Part shown: positions 49,370 through 58,171 of the stretch, piece by piece
Numbering within the stretch: position 1 is the first letter of the stretch
Layout: each line of letters opens with the position of its first letter
DNA from: Bog-756 sp963699055
Lineage (GTDB): Bacteria; Actinomycetota; Acidimicrobiia; Acidimicrobiales; RAAP-2
Assembly (NCBI GenBank): GCA_963699055.1
Contig: CAVOTA010000001.1
Location: 186,001-250,000 of the forward strand
Length of the DNA stretch: 64,000 bases
Direction of reading: 5' to 3'
The notes under the pieces: generated by a model
What the model was told of the DNA's origin: nothing
Databases searched by the model: none
The model's input: only the letters and a program-made list of their open reading frames with translations
Made by a program: the position numbers and the translations under genes

Positions 49370-51914
49370 CGCCCGGACCGCGGTACGGGCGGTGCCGGAC
49401 ACCGACCTGCTCGCCGGCGCCGGGTGGGAGTGCGTCTCCACGGCACCCGGCGAACGCCCTGGACCCGGCGACCTCGGCGGCGACCTGGGGTGGCTGCCGG
49501 CCCCGGTGCCCGGGACGGTCGCCGGGGCCCTGCGCGCCGCCGGACTACCCGAGCCCCCTGTCGAGGAGCTCGACGGGAGGGACTGGTGGTACCGGTGCCG
49601 GTTCGAGGTACCGGCGGAAGCCGACACCGCCGAGGGCGGGGCCGGGGGCTGGGTGCTCGAGCTGGAGGGACTGGCCACGCTGGCCGACGTGTGGCTGGAC
49701 GGTCGTCACCTGTTGCGGTCGGAGTCGATGTTCGACCCGCACCGGGTGGAGCTGGCCTCGCCCGGCGGTGCCGACGGTCCGGTGCACGAACTCTGCGTGC
49801 GGTTCGCCGCCCTGGACCCGGTCCTGGCGCAACGCCGTCCCCGACCCCGCTGGAAGGTCCGCGGCGTCACCAGCCAGAACCTGCGATGGCTCCGGACGAC
49901 CCTGCTCGGCCGCCAGACGGGATGGGCCGTGGTGCCCGCCCCGGTCGGTCCGTGGCGCCCGGTGCGCCTGCGGCGTCACGCGTCGGTCGAGGTCGTGCAC
50001 GCCACGGTACGTGCGTCGTGCCCGCCGGGGGAGGGCCCGACCAGCGGCACCGTCACGGTGGTGTTGGACGTGCGGGGCCCGGAGCTGCCCGACGGGGGCG
50101 ACGGCCCCGGGGCCGACCTGCGGGTGGCCGGGCGGACGGCGCCGCTGGCCGTCGCGGCCCACCACGGGGGCTGGCGCCTGACCGGGTCGGTCGTGGTCGA
50201 CGGCGTCGACCGGTGGTGGCCCCACACCCATGGCGACCAGGTGCGGTACCCGGTGTCCGCCGCCGTCGGCGGCGTGCCGCTGGCCCTCGGTGAGGTCGGC
50301 TTCCGGTCGGTGACGGTCGACCGGTCCGACGGCGGGTTCCGACTCGAGGTGAACGGTGCGCCGGTCTTCTGCCGCGGCGCCTGCTGGTACCCGATCGACC
50401 CGGTGGGCCTGTGGACGGACGACGACGGCGTGGAGGCCGCGGTCGATCTGGCCCGGACGTCGGGCGCCAACCTCCTGCGGATCCCCGGCGGCACCGTCTA
50501 CGAGGACGAACGCTTCTTCGAGGCGTGCGACCGGGCCGGCGTCCTGGTCTGGCAGGACGCCATGCTCGGCCCCGTCGACCCGCCGGACGACCCGGCGTTC
50601 CTGGCCGTGGTCGACGCCGAGGTGTCCCGCGTCCTGGGCGCCGCCTCCCACCCGTGCCTGGCCGTACTCTGCGGCGGTCAGGAACTGGAGGAGCGTCCGG
50701 CGATGTTCGGCCTGCCCCGGACCCGGTGGTCGTCGTCGGTGATCGACACGGTGCTGCCCGCAGTGGTCGCCCGCGAGGCACCGGGGCTGGCCTACGTGCC
50801 GTCCTCTCCCACCGGGGGCGACCTCCCGTTCCAGGTGGACGCCGGTCTCAGCCACTACTTCGGCGTGGGCATGTACCTCTTCGGCCTGGACGACCTGCGT
50901 CGGTCCGCACCCCGGTTCGTGTCCGAGGGCCTGGCCTTCGCCGTCCCGCCCGAACGGTCGTCGGTCGCACGCCACTTCGGCGTCGAGCGTGCGGCCCGGC
51001 AGGAGGCGGCGTGGAAGCGGGCCGTCCACCGCGACGCCGGTTCGTGGTTCGACCTCGAGGACGTCCGGGACCACTACGTCCGGTTGCTCCTCGGCGCGGA
51101 CGCGGCTGCGCTTAGGCGGACGGAGCCCGAGCGGGCCCTCGACCTCGGCCGTGCGGCGGTCGTCGAGGTGGTGACGGCCGCCGCCGCCGAGTGGCGTCGG
51201 CCGGGGTCGCGGTGCGACGGCATGGTGATGATCGGATGGCGCGATCTGCGGATGGGCCCCGGTTGGGGTGTGGTCGACGCCGACGGTCTGGCCAAGGCTC
51301 CGCTGTTCGCCCTGGCCCGGGCCTGGGCGCCGGTGGCGGTGCTCGTCACGGACGAGGGGGCCAACGGACTGGACGTCCATGTCGTGAACGACACGGCCGA
51401 CGACGTCGATGGCACGCTCGTGGTGGGGCTGCACACCGCCGCCCACCAGGTGGAGTCGGCCTCGTGCCCGGTCACGGTGCCGGCCCGGGGCGGGGTCACG
51501 GTCCGGGCCGACGCCCTGTTCGACGGCTTCCGCGACCTCAGCTACGCCTACTGCTTCGGGGCCCGCCCCTACGAGCTGGTCACGGTCGAGGTGCGGTCGC
51601 CGTCCGGCGACGTCGTGGCGGCCTCGGCGCACCTGCCCGGGGGTGCGGTACGGGACATGGAGCCCGACGTGGGGCTTCAGACCCGTGTCGAACGGTCCGA
51701 TGAAGGGGTGTGCAACCTGCTCGTCACGACCGCACGCTTCGCCCAGTACGTCCAGGTGGACGTCCCGGGATTCGCCGCGAGCGACTCCTGGTTCCACCTG
51801 GCCCCGGGAGCGACGCGCGCACTGGTCCTGCGACCTCTTCCCGGGGTGTCCGGCGACCCGTCGGGCCGGGTCCGGGCCCTGAACGCCGGGACAGTGGCGG
51901 TCGTCGGTCCCTGA
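49359..51914 (+). CDS. Glycoside hydrolase family 2-like protein (beta-mannosidase type)
   Basis: An 851-residue protein with the GH2 order: a sugar-binding jelly roll (DWWYRCRFEVP, LADVWLDGRHLLRSESMFDPH), Ig-like domains, and a TIM barrel (NGAPVFCRGACWYPID, SGANLLRIPGGTVYEDERFFEACDRAGVLVWQD). The acid/base position reads GGQE (Gln441-Glu442) instead of the usual Asn-Glu; the likely nucleophile is Glu523 in FVSEGLAF. No signal peptide is seen, so it may act in the cytoplasm. Its start lies inside the DUF1839 gene (11-bp overlap). It may trim or transfer a sugar on the operon's product. Confidence 0.87.
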   Translation: MASDARTAVRAVPDTDLLAGAGWECVSTAPGERPGPGDLGGDLGWLPAPVPGTVAGALRAAGLPEPPVEELDGRDWWYRCRFEVPAEADTAEGGAGGWVLELEGLATLADVWLDGRHLLRSESMFDPHRVELASPGGADGPVHELCVRFAALDPVLAQRRPRPRWKVRGVTSQNLRWLRTTLLGRQTGWAVVPAPVGPWRPVRLRRHASVEVVHATVRASCPPGEGPTSGTVTVVLDVRGPELPDGGDGPGADLRVAGRTAPLAVAAHHGGWRLTGSVVVDGVDRWWPHTHGDQVRYPVSAAVGGVPLALGEVGFRSVTVDRSDGGFRLEVNGAPVFCRGACWYPIDPVGLWTDDDGVEAAVDLARTSGANLLRIPGGTVYEDERFFEACDRAGVLVWQDAMLGPVDPPDDPAFLAVVDAEVSRVLGAASHPCLAVLCGGQELEERPAMFGLPRTRWSSSVIDTVLPAVVAREAPGLAYVPSSPTGGDLPFQVDAGLSHYFGVGMYLFGLDDLRRSAPRFVSEGLAFAVPPERSSVARHFGVERAARQEAAWKRAVHRDAGSWFDLEDVRDHYVRLLLGADAAALRRTEPERALDLGRAAVVEVVTAAAAEWRRPGSRCDGMVMIGWRDLRMGPGWGVVDADGLAKAPLFALARAWAPVAVLVTDEGANGLDVHVVNDTADDVDGTLVVGLHTAAHQVESASCPVTVPARGGVTVRADALFDGFRDLSYAYCFGARPYELVTVEVRSPSGDVVAASAHLPGGAVRDMEPDVGLQTRVERSDEGVCNLLVTTARFAQYVQVDVPGFAASDSWFHLAPGATRALVLRPLPGVSGDPSGRVRALNAGTVAVVGP

Positions 51915-52026
51915 CCTCTCCCGCCAGGGTGTTCACGGTGTCTACATACCGTTCTGCCTGTTGTGCCAGGTCCTCCGGTGCATCTACGATGGCCCAGCGA
52001 AGCAATGGGGCAGGGCAGGCGGGGCC

Positions 52027-53604
52027 GTGACGCAGATGCAGCAGTCGTCGGAGCCCGGTTCGACCTCCGGTCCAGGAAAGGGCAGTCCGGCAGGTATGGC
52101 GATTCGTGAGGACGAAGCCAAGCGTCTCCAGGACTCCCGCCAGGACGCGGTCGTCGTTCCCGTCGGCAGCGGCCTGACCATCGACCTGGGCGACCACGCC
52201 GGTGCCGACCGGGTACGCCGCCACATGCTCCGCCGCCTGCTGGTGGCGGACGTGGTCGGACTCGCCTTCGCCGCCCTCCTCGGGCCGGCCCTCGTGGCCC
52301 TGGTCTCGAACAACCCCGAGTCGACCACCGACCGCACCAGTGCGGTCATGCTCGTGGATCTCGCCGTGATCCCCATGTTCATCGGGGTCTTCGGCGTCTA
52401 CGGCCTGTACCGGGGAGCGACCCGACGCATCTCACTGAGCGTGTTCACCGACCTCCGCAACATCCTCCACGCGCTCCTCGTCAGCGGGTTCCTCTACGCG
52501 GTGCTCGGCTACATCGCCAACCGCTATTTCGACTTCCACGACATCAGTGTCGGGAAGATCCTGGCCATGTGCCTGGTGGCCATGGTGGCCGTCCCGGTGG
52601 CCCGGACGCTCTCCTTCTGGATGCTCGGACGATCCCAGGTCGGTCCGGTCCCGGTCATCGTGGTGGGTACGGGCAAGCTGGCCCAGACCGTCGCCAGCCA
52701 CCTGCGGGCCCACTCCGCCGTCCGGTTCGTCGGGTTCGTCGACGACAGCCCCCTCGGCCGCAACGACGTCCTGGGCGAGCTCGAGGACCTTCCTGACCTC
52801 TGCCGCGAGTACGACGTCGCCCGCGTCGTCGTCTGCTTCTCGCGGACCCACCCCGAGCGGACCACCGAGATGTTGAAGGCCCTGTCCGGCCAGGTCGGGG
52901 TGTCGATCGTGCCCCGCTACTACGAGCTGATCACGGCGCGCTCGCACGTGGAAGACCTCTCCGGCCTGCCGATGATCGACATCGCCCCCGCGTCGCTGTC
53001 GGCAGGGGCACGTTTCCTCAAGCGCTCCTTCGACCTGGTGCTGTCGTCGCTCATCCTGGTGGTGCTGTCACCGCTGTTCCTGGTCACGGCCGTCCTGATC
53101 AAGGCCACCAGCCCGGGCCCGGTCTTCTTCCGGCAGACCCGGACCGGTCGGGACGAGGAACCCTTCGAGGTGATGAAGTTCCGAACGATGTACGAGGACG
53201 CCGAGGAGCGCAAGGCGGAGCTGATGCACCTCAACGAGGTGGACGGCCCGCTGTTCAAGGTCACCGAGGACCCGCGGATCACCCGTCCGGGACGGTTCCT
53301 GCGTCGTACCAGCCTGGACGAGCTCCCGCAGCTCATCAACGTCTGGAAGGGCGACATGTCGCTGGTCGGACCCCGGCCCTTCGTGGTGTCCGAGGCCGCC
53401 GAGATCGAAGGCTGGGCCCGCAAGCGGTTCGAGGCCCGGCCGGGCATGACCGGACTGTGGCAGGTGTCCGGCCGCAACGAGCTCTCCCACCTCGAGCTCT
53501 GCCGCCTCGACTACCTGTACGTCGCGTCGTGGTCGTTCTGGTGGGACATGCAGATCCTGTGGCAGACCCCGGCCACCATGTTCAAGGGGCGCGGCGCCTC
53601 CTGA
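52027..53604 (+). CDS. Polyprenyl-phosphate sugar-1-phosphate transferase (initiating enzyme)
   Basis: Starts each exopolysaccharide repeat by moving a sugar-1-phosphate onto undecaprenyl phosphate. The 525-residue protein has four N-terminal membrane helices, a CoA-binding-like/Rossmann region (PVIVVGTGKLAQTVASHL), then a reentrant helix (FDLVLSSLILVVLSPLFLVTAVLIK). The catalytic bacterial-transferase domain has GPVFFRQTRTGRDEEPFEVMKFRTM, RRTSLDELPQLINVWKGDMSLVGPRP and the ending RPGMTGLWQVSGRN. This is the WbaP/WcaJ type. GTG 52027 is used; ATG 52036 is possible. It follows the GH2 gene by 112 bases. Confidence 0.93.
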   Translation: MTQMQQSSEPGSTSGPGKGSPAGMAIREDEAKRLQDSRQDAVVVPVGSGLTIDLGDHAGADRVRRHMLRRLLVADVVGLAFAALLGPALVALVSNNPESTTDRTSAVMLVDLAVIPMFIGVFGVYGLYRGATRRISLSVFTDLRNILHALLVSGFLYAVLGYIANRYFDFHDISVGKILAMCLVAMVAVPVARTLSFWMLGRSQVGPVPVIVVGTGKLAQTVASHLRAHSAVRFVGFVDDSPLGRNDVLGELEDLPDLCREYDVARVVVCFSRTHPERTTEMLKALSGQVGVSIVPRYYELITARSHVEDLSGLPMIDIAPASLSAGARFLKRSFDLVLSSLILVVLSPLFLVTAVLIKATSPGPVFFRQTRTGRDEEPFEVMKFRTMYEDAEERKAELMHLNEVDGPLFKVTEDPRITRPGRFLRRTSLDELPQLINVWKGDMSLVGPRPFVVSEAAEIEGWARKRFEARPGMTGLWQVSGRNELSHLELCRLDYLYVASWSFWWDMQILWQTPATMFKGRGAS

Positions 53605-53641
53605 TCCTCCGGGATCGGGACACGGCATCGCGACCCGGGCC

Positions 53642-54742
53642 TCAGCGGAAGGCGGCGACCGCTTCGGCCACGGCGGCCAGGAACCGTTCCGGTGCGTACG
53701 CCTCGGCGTGGGTCACCAGCACCTCGGCCGACCACGTCGTGGACGACAGCTCCCGGACGGCGTCGGCGATCGCACCGGCGGTGGGATCGTCGAAGAACAC
53801 GCCGGTCGTGCCCTCCTCGATGGTGTCGAGGAAGCCACCCCACCGCAGCGCGGCCGTCGGCTTGCCGAACGCCGCCGCCTCCACCGGGGTGAGGCCGAAG
53901 TCCTCGTAGGAGGCAGCCACCAGACCCCGGGCGGAGCCGTACAGCCAGCGCAGTGCCTCGTCCTCCATCCGCCCGAGGATCGTCACGTTGTCCGGGACGG
54001 CGGCGGCCAGCTCGTCGGCCAGCGGGCCGGTACCGACCACGACCAGGCGCTCGGCGGGCAGCGACCGGAACGCGTCGACCACCGCGCCGACGTTCTTGTA
54101 GGCCATGAGGCGTGAGACGCACAGGAAGAAGTCGGGCTCGACCCCGGCCACCGGTGTCCGGGGTCCGCGGACGTCGATGTCCACCGGCGGGGGTACGACG
54201 TCGGCGTCGATCCCGTAGACCTCGGCCACCCGGGCCCGCACGGCACGGGAATTGACGAGGTACCGGTCGGCGGTGGCCGCGGCGGCCCGGTCCCACCGAC
54301 GCAGCGGCGGCCGGAGCACGGCCACGCCGGCGCCGGCCAGTCGGGACGATCCCATCAGGTACTGGTCGCTCTGGTACAGCCAGCGCGCCGGGTTGTGGCA
54401 GTAGACGATCTTGGCCCCCGACACCTGGGCGCCGTGGGCCCAGCCGCTCGACGAGCAGATCGTGACGTCGGCGTCGACGCGCAGGTGGGAGAACGCGGGG
54501 GCGAGGAAGGGGAGTGCCAGCCGGTGGTGGTCCCGCAGCAGTCCCACCCGGTCGAGGGGGAGCGTGCGGACGTCGTGACGGGCGAATCCCGGGAAGGTCT
54601 CACCGGGTTCGTACAGTGAGGTGTGCACGACGGCGTCGGGATAGGCGTCGGCCAGCGTGAGCGCCACCCGCTCGGCGCCACCGCGCTGGGTCAGGTAGTC
54701 GTGGACCAGCGCCACGGGTGGACGAGTCGTCGTGCCGGTCAC
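53642..54742 (-). CDS. Glycosyltransferase, GT4 family
   Basis: A 366-residue GT-B enzyme. It begins VALVHDYLTQRGGAERVALTLADAYPDAVVHT, then IVYCHNPARWLYQSD, typical of mannosyltransferases of polysaccharide loci. The C-terminal domain has FFLCVSRLMAYKNVGAVVDAF, LVVVGTGPLADEL, VTILGRMEDEALRWLYGSARGLVAASYEDFGLTPVEAAAFGKP. It is convergent with the initiating transferase and divergent from the phosphatase. Confidence 0.9.
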   Translation of the reverse strand: MTGTTTRPPVALVHDYLTQRGGAERVALTLADAYPDAVVHTSLYEPGETFPGFARHDVRTLPLDRVGLLRDHHRLALPFLAPAFSHLRVDADVTICSSSGWAHGAQVSGAKIVYCHNPARWLYQSDQYLMGSSRLAGAGVAVLRPPLRRWDRAAAATADRYLVNSRAVRARVAEVYGIDADVVPPPVDIDVRGPRTPVAGVEPDFFLCVSRLMAYKNVGAVVDAFRSLPAERLVVVGTGPLADELAAAVPDNVTILGRMEDEALRWLYGSARGLVAASYEDFGLTPVEAAAFGKPTAALRWGGFLDTIEEGTTGVFFDDPTAGAIADAVRELSSTTWSAEVLVTHAEAYAPERFLAAVAEAVAAFR

Positions 54743-54799
54743 GGTCCCGTGAGGCTAGTCGGGGGAGCGGCACGGCACCAACAGTAGGATGACGGCGTA

Positions 54800-55345
54800 C
54801 TGGTCCTCTTCGTCTGCACCGCGAACATCTGCCGATCCCCGATGGCTGCCGCGCTCTTCGCCCGCGGGGCCGAGGGGCACGTCGACCGTCCCCGGGTGGC
54901 GTCGGCCGGACTGGCCGGCTCGGGCGTGCCGGTACCCGACGAGGTCCTCGACGTGATGTCCCGACGCGGCATCGACCTGTCCGGCCATCGCAGCGCGACC
55001 CTGTCGGCGGAGTCGGTGGCCGAAGCCGGCCTGGTCGTCGGGATGAGCCTGCGCCACGTCCAGGAGGCGGTACTGCTCGAGCCCGCCGCATGGCAGCGCA
55101 CGTTCCGACTGAAGGAACTCGTCCGTCGGGGCGAGTACATCGGTCCCCGGCTGCCCGGACAGGACCTGGCGGCATGGATCCGGGCGGCACAGGGGGACCG
55201 CTCCCGCGACGCGCTCGCCCACCTGTCGCCGGGGGACGATGTGGCCGACCCCTACGGCGGGCCCGCCGCCGGCTACGAGGACACCGCGCTGGAGCTCGAC
55301 GGCCTGACCGCCCGGCTCACCGCGCTCCTCTGGCCCACCCGCTGA
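54800..55345 (+). CDS. Low-molecular-weight protein tyrosine phosphatase
   Basis: Dephosphorylates tyrosine, typically on the BY-kinase of an exopolysaccharide locus. The P-loop reads FVCTANICRSPM, the C-x5-R motif; the C-terminal Asp loop is probably DDVADPYGG. The first in-frame ATG (54842) lies after the catalytic cysteine, so the start must be upstream, yet the frame between the stop at 54785 and the P-loop contains no ATG or GTG. CTG at 54800 is the best candidate. An out-of-frame ATG at 54789 would fit if one base were missing. The length (about 180) and the 55-residue middle differ little from the family. Confidence 0.8.
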   Translation: MVLFVCTANICRSPMAAALFARGAEGHVDRPRVASAGLAGSGVPVPDEVLDVMSRRGIDLSGHRSATLSAESVAEAGLVVGMSLRHVQEAVLLEPAAWQRTFRLKELVRRGEYIGPRLPGQDLAAWIRAAQGDRSRDALAHLSPGDDVADPYGGPAAGYEDTALELDGLTARLTALLWPTR

Positions 55346-55425
55346 CCGACGGCCACCGGACGCGGCCCGGTGGTGCGACGTCCGGTCGCGTGCGCCCGCG
55401 GGTCGCACGGTGGGAGCATGGGGCT

Positions 55426-55974
55426 GTGTCCGACGGTGTCCTCGTGCGTGAGCTCCCCGACGGGTGCCGCGAGTTCGTGCTCGAGGATCCGGTCCTTCGC
55501 GCCCTGGTGGTCGACAGCGGCGTGACACTGCGGTTCGGCCGTACCGACGTGGTGGTCACCGGACCGTGCACGCTGACCGTCGACGGCGAGTCGGACCGGC
55601 TCGACACCGGACAGCCCGGCTCGCTGGCCCCGCTGCTGTGGTGCCTCCCGGGCACGGCCCGGTGGCTGTGGTCCGCCCCCGACGGCCGGCTGACGGTGGT
55701 GTTCATGCAGGGCCAGCGACTCGTCGTCCCGGGGCCGCCGGTCCCGTGCGCCTGGTCGGTCGGCCGCCTCGCCGGTCCCGGGATCCCCCGGGCCTGGTCG
55801 GGTCCGGTGGATCCCGGGGTGGACGTGCGGGAACCGGTGCCTCCCCCGCGGCCGTCCCCGGCGGCGACGGAGGACACCGAACCTCCGGACGGCTCCCGGG
55901 GCCCTGAACCGCCGGGGGGTCCGTGGGGCCCCGAACCGCCGGGGGGTCCGTGGGGCCCGGCGGGGTGGCGCTAG
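55426..55974 (+). CDS. Hypothetical protein with GPEPPGGPW tail repeats
   Basis: A 182-residue protein. The first 120 residues look like a compact beta domain (ELPDGCREFVLEDPVLRALV, TLRFGRTDVVVTGPCTLTVDGE, RLTVVFMQGQRLVV), resembling the DUF6188 type only loosely. The last 60 residues are Pro/Gly/Glu-rich with tandem GPEPPGGPW units. GTG 55426 is used. The stop overlaps the convergent epimerase gene by 4 bp. Confidence 0.6.
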   Translation: MSDGVLVRELPDGCREFVLEDPVLRALVVDSGVTLRFGRTDVVVTGPCTLTVDGESDRLDTGQPGSLAPLLWCLPGTARWLWSAPDGRLTVVFMQGQRLVVPGPPVPCAWSVGRLAGPGIPRAWSGPVDPGVDVREPVPPPRPSPAATEDTEPPDGSRGPEPPGGPWGPEPPGGPWGPAGWR

Positions 55975-56894
55975 CTGCGCAGGAGCTCCGGGTGGCGGGC
56001 GGCGACCATGCGGGCCATGCCCTCCCTCCACCCGACGGTCGTGGGTCCCACCAATTCGTGCATCCGGGTGAGGTCGATCTCCACGCTGTCGATCGTCTCG
56101 GTGGTCGGGGCGAAGGTCGGGGTGAGGCCGGTGAGCTCGCCGAGGTAGCCGCACCACTCCTCGATGCTGGCCGGCTGGCTGCCCCCCCAGTTGACCACCG
56201 TCGCCGGGGTCCCGGCCGCGCCCAGCAGTCCGGGCACCATGGCCACGATGTCGTCCTCGTGGATCGGGTGGTAGACGCTGGGGGCGTCGGCGTGCACCGG
56301 GACGGCGCTGCCGTTGCGCATCATCTCGAGGTGGATGGCCGGCCAGCCGCCCCGGTCGCCGTAGGGCACCGAGAGCCGGGCGACGGTGGTGGGCAGCTCG
56401 AACCGGTCGGCAGCCCACAGCGCGGTGGCCTCCGCGGCGATCTTGCAGATGCTGTACGTCCGCAGGAACGGCCAGACGCCGTGGTTGTCCCCGAGCGGGT
56501 CGCCCTCGGCGAACACGTGGTGGCCCATGGGCTTGTAGACGCCGGTGGTCGAACAGTGCAGGAAGGCCCGCGCCTCCCGGTGGTGCTCCATCAGGTAGGC
56601 GAGGCCCCCGCTGTTGGCCCGCAGGTCCGTCTCCCACTCGTTCGACTTGGCCACCGCGAAGTTGACGACGTAGTCGGCGTCGGCAGGAAGGCCGGCGACG
56701 TCACCGGCGAGCAGATCGATGGGGACGCACCGGACCCCGCCCGCCTCGAGGCGCTGGCGGGCCGCGGCGTCGCGGAACCGGGCACCCCCGACCACCTCGT
56801 TGTCGGCGGCCAGGGCGATGGCCACCGGCTCGGCCACCTGACCGGTGACACCGGTGATGACGATGGTCCTGTCACCGAGTTGGACTGGGGCCAT
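55971..56894 (-). CDS. NAD-dependent epimerase/dehydratase (extended SDR)
   Basis: A 307-residue extended short-chain dehydrogenase. The cofactor loop is TIVITGVTGQVAEPVA; FLHCSTTGVYKP supplies the catalytic Ser/Thr and RTYSICKIAAEA has the YxxxK pair. The C-terminal half has the substrate domain (VYHPIHEDDIVAMVP). It probably changes a nucleotide sugar or a related metabolite. It is divergent from whiB across a 379-bp gap. Confidence 0.88.
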   Translation of the reverse strand: MAPVQLGDRTIVITGVTGQVAEPVAIALAADNEVVGGARFRDAAARQRLEAGGVRCVPIDLLAGDVAGLPADADYVVNFAVAKSNEWETDLRANSGGLAYLMEHHREARAFLHCSTTGVYKPMGHHVFAEGDPLGDNHGVWPFLRTYSICKIAAEATALWAADRFELPTTVARLSVPYGDRGGWPAIHLEMMRNGSAVPVHADAPSVYHPIHEDDIVAMVPGLLGAAGTPATVVNWGGSQPASIEEWCGYLGELTGLTPTFAPTTETIDSVEIDLTRMHELVGPTTVGWREGMARMVAARHPELLRS

Positions 56895-57273
56895 GGGTGC
56901 GGTCCTCCGGGCGTCGGGTACCGGTCGGCCGGTGCCGTCCGGGCGTCGTCCCGGGCCCGGCGGGTGCCGGTCGGGACGGTGCGTCGCACGATCCTACGGG
57001 CCGGTCGACGGCCGTGTCGGTAGGTGCCCGGTGGGCCGCCCGGAAGCGGTCCGGTCGGTCGCCGTCGGCGGTGCACCACCGGTTGCCGGCCCCGGACCCA
57101 CTACCTGTTGTGGTACACACCGACGGTCCGGTGCCCTGATGTGGACACCGGAGTGCGTCGTGGGCCATACTGGTCGTTCCGCCAGTTTCCGTCGGGAGGC
57201 CGCATTCTCCCAGGTCGCCGACGTGTCGCCCAGCGGACGACCAGAGATCCCAACCGTAGCAAGGAATGTTCCC
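56895..57273. other. Divergent intergenic region upstream of whiB
   Basis: 379 bases without a convincing gene. An inverted repeat CCGGTG (57128-57133) with CACCGG (57146-57151) lies about 120 bases before the whiB start and could be an operator. A TACTGG -10-like box is near 57168. This region probably carries the whiB promoter and a long leader. Confidence 0.5.
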
Positions 57274-57504
57274 ATGAGTGCCACCTGGCGCAAGCACGCT
57301 GCCTGCCGGGGCATCGACCCAGACGTGTTCTACCCGGTCTCCGACGAGGAGGCCGACGAGGCGAAGGCGATCTGCGACGTCTGCGCCGTACGCGAGTCGT
57401 GTCTCGAGCATGCGCTGGCCAACCGGGAGCGCGAGGGCATCTGGGGCGGGACCACCGAGCGCGAGCGGCGCCGGATCCACCGGCAGCGCCGCAAGTCGGC
57501 CTGA
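57274..57504 (+). CDS. WhiB-family iron-sulfur transcription factor
   Basis: A 76-residue WhiB protein with four cluster cysteines (Cys11, Cys34, Cys37 and Cys43 in ACRGIDPDVFYP and AICDVCAVRESCLEHAL), the GIWGG turn, and a short Arg-rich DNA-binding tail (TTERERRRIHRQRRKSA). WhiB proteins sense redox or nitric oxide and bind the main sigma factor. The short length and lack of an N-terminal extension resemble the essential WhiB1/WhiB2 type, but the subgroup is not assigned. AAGGA precedes the ATG. Confidence 0.95.
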   Translation: MSATWRKHAACRGIDPDVFYPVSDEEADEAKAICDVCAVRESCLEHALANREREGIWGGTTERERRRIHRQRRKSA

Positions 57505-57565
57505 GCCCGCAACCCGTCGCCCCGTCCGGTACGGGGCACGGCCGGGCCGACGGGCGTCGGGCCCG

Positions 57566-58171
57566 GTGACGGACCCCGGACCGCATCCGGCCGCCGACCC
57601 CCGACGGGACGCCGTGCTGGCCATGGTCGGGGCGCATCGGCCGGAGGACGAGCGTGAGCGGCGCTCACTCGAGAAGATGGTCGCCGGGTTGCGCTCGCTG
57701 GACCGTCCCTTCGACCGTGACGGAGGCCCCGCCCACGTCACCGCGTCCGCCGTCGTGGTCGGGCACCGGGGCGTGCTGCTCCACCGGCACCGTCGGCTCC
57801 ACCGCTGGCTCCAGCCCGGCGGGCACCTCGACCCGGGGGAGTGGCCGGCCGACGCCGCACGGCGGGAGTGCCGGGAGGAGACCGGCCTCGACGTGCGCCA
57901 TCCTCCCCGTGGCCCGCTGCTCGTGCACGTCGACGTCCACGGGGCGGCCGACGGCCACGTCCACTACGACCTGCGGTACCTGGTGGTCGGACCGGACGCG
58001 GCTCCCGCCCCCCCGCCCGGCGAGAGCCAGGCGGTGGCGTGGTTCGGGTGGGACGAGGCCGTCGCCGTGGCCGACGAGGCACTCGTCGGCGCCCTGGGTG
58101 CAGCCCGTAGGCTGATCGCCACCGGCGCCCTCGAGGCTCCGGGCGCGACTCCCGAGGAGACCGATGGCTGA
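57566..58171 (+). CDS. NUDIX hydrolase
   Basis: A 201-residue protein with the full Nudix box GHLDPGEWPADAARRECREETGLDV (residues about 96-120) after VVVGHRGVLLHRHRRLHRWLQPGG. It should hydrolyse a nucleoside diphosphate linked to another group; the substrate is not known. The N-terminal helical part (about 60 residues) is a family extension. Its stop overlaps the next gene by 8 bp, and a zinc-ribbon protein plus a phosphatase follow in the same direction. Confidence 0.9.
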   Translation: MTDPGPHPAADPRRDAVLAMVGAHRPEDERERRSLEKMVAGLRSLDRPFDRDGGPAHVTASAVVVGHRGVLLHRHRRLHRWLQPGGHLDPGEWPADAARRECREETGLDVRHPPRGPLLVHVDVHGAADGHVHYDLRYLVVGPDAAPAPPPGESQAVAWFGWDEAVAVADEALVGALGAARRLIATGALEAPGATPEETDG

